Assembly: GCA_003131705.1 (NCBI GenBank)
Contig: PKUY01000164.1
Coordinates: 3,315-11,714, forward strand
Source: Acidobacteriota bacterium
GTDB lineage: Bacteria; Acidobacteriota; Terriglobia; Acidiferrales; UBA7541
Length of the DNA: 8,400 bases
Direction: 5' to 3'
This document shows, one piece after another, positions 5,926 through 8,400 of this stretch. Both the position numbers and the translations under genes were made by a program. How positions within the stretch are numbered: the first letter of the stretch is position 1; each line of letters opens with the position of its first letter. The notes below the pieces were generated by a model. It was not told where the DNA came from, did no database searches, and saw only the letters and a program-made list of their open reading frames with translations.

Positions 5926-6894
5926 ATGGCTCTTCTAATTGCCCTTCTTACTTTCATTGTCGTCCTTGTTGTTTTCGGTGGAATTTGGATGCTGACGGGA
6001 GCGGACAAACGGCAGGAAATTGTCCGGAACCGGATGGAAGCCGTGCGAAAGGCGGAGAAGCGAGGCGAGGTTTCTCTGGACCTGAAGCTCGTTCGGGACG
6101 AACTATATAGCAGCCTTCCGCAATTCCAGCGCTTGCTTATCCGTATGCCCTGGTCCGGGAGACTCCAGACCTATATTACCCAAGCTGGGTTAAAAGTGAA
6201 GGCCGGTAAGGTGGTTCTCTGGATCGCGGTCTTGGGATTTGCCGCCTATGTCTTTGTAGCATTTTCCTACAACCAAGATCTGTTGGCGATCCTTGCTTGT
6301 TTATTCGCCGCGTCGCTCCCTATCCTATTCGTAGCATGGAAGCGTCATCGTCGTTTGTCGAAATTCGAGGAACATTTTCCTGAGACACTGGACCTAATCG
6401 GACGAGCTGTTCGTGCCGGCCATGCTTTCACAACTGGTCTTGAAATGGTTTCCAAGGAAGCTGCTGAACCGGTGGCAGGCGAGTTTCGAACCACTTTTGA
6501 AGAACAAAACTTCGGTCTGCCCTTGCGGGATGCTCTCCTAAATCTCACCGAACGAGTTCCGTTGATTGACGTCCGACTATTCGTTACGGCATTGCTGGTC
6601 CAAAAGGAAACAGGTGGCAACCTTGCGGAACTGTTGGACGAACTAGCGCGGGTCATGCGCGAGCGGTTCCAGATTTATCGCGATGTAAAAGTCCGGACGG
6701 CTCAAGGCAAATTAACGGCTGCAATCCTCATGGCACTACCGTTGGGAATGCTGATCGTGATGAGGACTTTGAATCCAAGTTACGTGACAGTTCTGTTCAC
6801 AGATCCCCTTGGACCCAAGCTACTGGGTGCGGCAGCGTTCATGCAGATTTTGGGTGCGGTGGTTATCTGGAAGATCGTTCACATAGAAGTGTAA
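5926..6894 (+). CDS. tadB: TadB inner-membrane platform protein (T2SSF domain)
   Basis: A 322-residue polytopic protein of the GspF/T2SSF superfamily forming the inner-membrane platform with TadC, on which CpaF acts. A first membrane helix spans about residues 2-23. It is followed by a charged cytoplasmic stretch (25-90), a hydrophobic pair (about 95-115 and 118-137), the T2SSF domain (about 150-285) and closing helices (about 264-283 and 298-317). Family patterns include FEEHFPETLDLIGRAVRAGH and the KETGGNLAELLDELARVMRER segment. Length is normal for TadB. ATG 5926 is preceded by a strong AGGGAGG. tadC follows 15 nt after the stop, so the two are almost certainly cotranscribed. Confidence 0.93.
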   Translation: MALLIALLTFIVVLVVFGGIWMLTGADKRQEIVRNRMEAVRKAEKRGEVSLDLKLVRDELYSSLPQFQRLLIRMPWSGRLQTYITQAGLKVKAGKVVLWIAVLGFAAYVFVAFSYNQDLLAILACLFAASLPILFVAWKRHRRLSKFEEHFPETLDLIGRAVRAGHAFTTGLEMVSKEAAEPVAGEFRTTFEEQNFGLPLRDALLNLTERVPLIDVRLFVTALLVQKETGGNLAELLDELARVMRERFQIYRDVKVRTAQGKLTAAILMALPLGMLIVMRTLNPSYVTVLFTDPLGPKLLGAAAFMQILGAVVIWKIVHIEV

Positions 6895-6909
6895 TCAGGA
6901 GAAGTGTTA

Positions 6910-7821
6910 ATGCTCTGGGTCATTAGCGGCGTAACATTTTCCGCGTGCGTTCTTATTCTCGTCGCTTTGTATTATGCCTTCAGTCCGGGCGAAACGATGG
7001 TGGCTGAACGCGTAGCGCGCGTGCTCGATTCCTCCATAGGAGTCAGCGAAAGAGACGAGCCTATCGAGAAGAAGCCGGGCTGGCTACGCGAAGCGATCGC
7101 ATCCATGGGGAAAATGCTTCCTGCGGCCCGGGGACAAGCAATGAGTCGATGGCAGCTCATGGCCATTCGAGCCGGATACCGCAGGCCGGACTCGGTTCTC
7201 GCCCTTCGCGGTATGAAAGTACTGACGCCCGTTCTCCTAGTTGCATTCGTATTGCTGAGTGGGATATATAGCTTCAGCCCATTTATTGTTTTGCTCTTGG
7301 CAGCATTTCTCGGGTACTTGATTCCTGAGATATGGCTGAACTGGCGGATCAAGGCGCGTCAACGTCGTTTGCGCCTCGCCCTTCCCGATGGACTGGACTT
7401 GCTTGTCATCTGCGTGGAGGTAGGCCTCGGTTTGGATCAAGCTCTCATGCGAGTGGCTAGCGAATTGCAGATTGTTCATCCGGAGTTGAGCGAAGAATTG
7501 CAGTTAGTCACGGCCGAGATGCGCGTTGGTAAGACCCGAATTGAGGCTTTGCGTGAGTTGGGGCGCCGCACGGGCCTCGATGATATCAAGTCGCTGGTGG
7601 GTATGCTCATTCAAACGGAACGTTTTGGTACGAGCATCGCCCAGTCGCTTCGTATTTACTCCGTAGACTTGCGCACGAAACGTCGCCAACGTGCGGAAGA
7701 ATTAAGCGCCAAAACGTCCGTAAAAATGGTGCCGGCCCTCGTTCTGTTTATTTTCCCGGCTTTGTTGTTGGTAATCTTGGGTCCGGCGGTAATCATTCTG
7801 GTACGCACATTTGCGAAGTAG
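6910..7821 (+). CDS. tadC: TadC inner-membrane platform protein (T2SSF domain)
   Basis: A 303-residue partner of TadB in the Tad inner-membrane platform. It has an N-terminal membrane helix (about 2-23), an amphipathic/cytoplasmic region, a hydrophobic pair (about 104-121 and 123-143), and a T2SSF domain (about 155-295). The domain opens with LPDGLDLLVICVEVGLGLDQAL and contains ALRELGRRTGLDDIKSLVGMLIQTERFGTSIAQSL-like family patterns; final membrane helices are at about 273-299. ATG 6910 is 8 nt after AGGAG (6897-6901). An in-frame GTG at 6904 would sit only 2 nt from that site and is rejected. Its length matches the TadC family, and its position after tadB is conserved across Tad loci. Confidence 0.92.
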   Translation: MLWVISGVTFSACVLILVALYYAFSPGETMVAERVARVLDSSIGVSERDEPIEKKPGWLREAIASMGKMLPAARGQAMSRWQLMAIRAGYRRPDSVLALRGMKVLTPVLLVAFVLLSGIYSFSPFIVLLLAAFLGYLIPEIWLNWRIKARQRRLRLALPDGLDLLVICVEVGLGLDQALMRVASELQIVHPELSEELQLVTAEMRVGKTRIEALRELGRRTGLDDIKSLVGMLIQTERFGTSIAQSLRIYSVDLRTKRRQRAEELSAKTSVKMVPALVLFIFPALLLVILGPAVIILVRTFAK

Positions 7822-7861
7822 TCCCTGATTAGAAGCAAATTTCAGCACCTAAGGGAGCGTT

Positions 7862-7957
7862 ATGGATACATCAATGATTCGGATTGGGGCGGGAATACTG
7901 GCGGTCGTATTGCTGATCGTTATTATCATGCGGCGACGCGGGAAGCCGGTCGAGTAA
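7862..7957 (+). CDS. Small single-pass membrane protein (31 aa), unknown function
   Basis: A 31-codon ORF lies between tadC and the DUF192 gene. It starts at ATG 7862, 4 nt after AAGGGAG (7851-7857), and ends at TAA 7955-7957. The product has a short polar N-terminus (MDTSM), one hydrophobic helix (about residues 6-23, GAGILAVVLLIVIIM), then MRRRGKP, which by the positive-inside rule puts the C-terminus in the cytoplasm. Its good ribosome site, correct strand and placement in a gap of otherwise tight spacing support it being real. It is not a Flp pilin: there is no G|xxxxEY site. A role as a small accessory of the TadB/TadC platform is only inference. Confidence 0.6.
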   Translation: MDTSMIRIGAGILAVVLLIVIIMRRRGKPVE

Positions 7958-8006
7958 CGAAGGGCGTTTGATTTCACGGGTCATCTGAGGGAGAAGCAAG
8001 CCGGCA

Positions 8007-8399
8007 ATGGGAAAGAATCATCGGGACAGGGCAGTTTACGTTTATAACAAGACACGCGAGACTTTCGTGGCTACCGAAGCGACCGTGGCGGACAGCTATT
8101 TGCGGCGCCTGGTGGGGCTGCTCGGAAAGACGAAACGCTGGGCTCGTCATGGATGCGGTCTTTGGATTGTGCCGTCTCGGGGAGTCCACACGATCGGCAT
8201 GATGTTCCCCATTGACTTGATCTTCCTCAGCAAAGAAAAGGAAGTTGTTCACGTCGAGGAGTTCGTGCGTCCCTTTCGGATTTCTAGCGTGTCTCTCAAG
8301 GCGGCCAGCGTGCTCGAACTTCCGGCCCACACAATTTACCGGACCGGAACCAGCGTAGGAGATCGCCTCGAAAACCCGCGTCGCAGCGCGGCGAACTGA
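8007..8399 (+). CDS. DUF192 domain protein linked to the Tad locus
   Basis: A complete 130-residue protein of the DUF192 family, whose biochemical role is not established. Family landmarks are RRLVGLLGK (residues 33-41), GLWIVPSRGVHTIGMMFPIDLIFLSKE (51-77) and the C-terminal SVLELPAHTIYRTGTSVGDRL (101-121). Where many members have Pro-Cys before the (I/V)HT motif, this one has P56-S57. No signal peptide or membrane helix is visible, so it is probably cytoplasmic, although many relatives are exported. ATG 8007 has only a distant GGGAG (7989-7993, 13 nt), so translation may be weak or coupled. DUF192 genes often sit next to Tad pilus genes, and this one lies 49 nt after the microprotein gene in the same orientation. 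Confidence 0.85.
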   Translation: MGKNHRDRAVYVYNKTRETFVATEATVADSYLRRLVGLLGKTKRWARHGCGLWIVPSRGVHTIGMMFPIDLIFLSKEKEVVHVEEFVRPFRISSVSLKAASVLELPAHTIYRTGTSVGDRLENPRRSAAN

Positions 8400-8400
8400 C

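Noticed and set aside
5840..5938. 32-residue ORF between cpaF and tadB
   Set aside because: The basic, unstructured translation has no recognisable feature, and the strong ribosome site near its end clearly serves tadB; retained only as a remote leader-peptide idea.
6904..6909. GTG start for tadC
   Set aside because: Only 2 nt separate it from AGGAG, whereas ATG 6910 is 8 nt away.
7822..8006. Possible terminator after tadC or after the microprotein gene
   Set aside because: No GC-rich stem followed by a T-run was found in either spacer, so the operon seems to continue.
1..8400. CRISPR arrays, insertion sequences, tRNA or rRNA genes
   Set aside because: No regularly spaced repeats, transposase-like frames, terminal inverted repeats or tRNA-like cloverleaf signals were seen on either strand.

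Overview
The window is an almost uninterrupted run of plus-strand genes encoding a tight-adherence (Tad/Flp) pilus system, the archaeal-type branch of the type IV pilus family. The order is Flp pilin, prepilin peptidase (CpaA/TadV), CpaB/RcpC, secretin CpaC/RcpA, CpaE/TadZ, motor ATPase CpaF/TadA, platform proteins TadB and TadC, an unannotated 31-residue single-membrane-span microprotein, and a DUF192 protein. Base composition is moderate to slightly high GC. Gene order, the single short Flp, the DUF192 partner and the protein sequences resemble Tad loci of soil Acidobacteriota. That assignment is an inference from memory of the families; the window holds no rRNA or other taxonomic marker.

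Layout: 1-32 is the ribosome-binding region of flp and the promoter must lie to the left. flp (33-200) is followed after 6 nt by a hairpin (207-233) and a 115-nt spacer. cpaA (316-864), cpaB (888-1736) and cpaC (1753-3267) are spaced by 16-23 nt. A 59-nt spacer leads to cpaE (3327-4523). The cpaE-cpaF junction is unusual: cpaE ends in an 18-bp tandem repeat with two T6 tracts, and family-like cpaF coding sequence extends upstream of the first ATG/GTG/TTG-type start (TTG 4617), so a non-canonical start is likely. A 94-nt spacer with a small palindrome precedes tadB (5926-6894). tadC (6910-7821), the microprotein gene (7862-7957) and the DUF192 gene (8007-8399) finish the window.

Working together: CpaA removes the Flp leader at the inner face of the membrane. 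CpaF hydrolyses ATP to drive pilin polymerisation through the TadB/TadC platform. CpaE is expected to position the machine at a cellular site. CpaC forms the outer-membrane channel, with CpaB as its periplasmic partner. No CpaD/RcpB, TadD, TadE, TadF or TadG is present here; they may lie outside the window or be absent.

Nothing points to mobile elements, CRISPR arrays or RNA genes. The parts most worth a second look are the cpaF start, a 27-bp near-perfect palindrome inside cpaF, the microprotein, the post-flp hairpin and the degenerate nucleotide-binding residues of CpaE.
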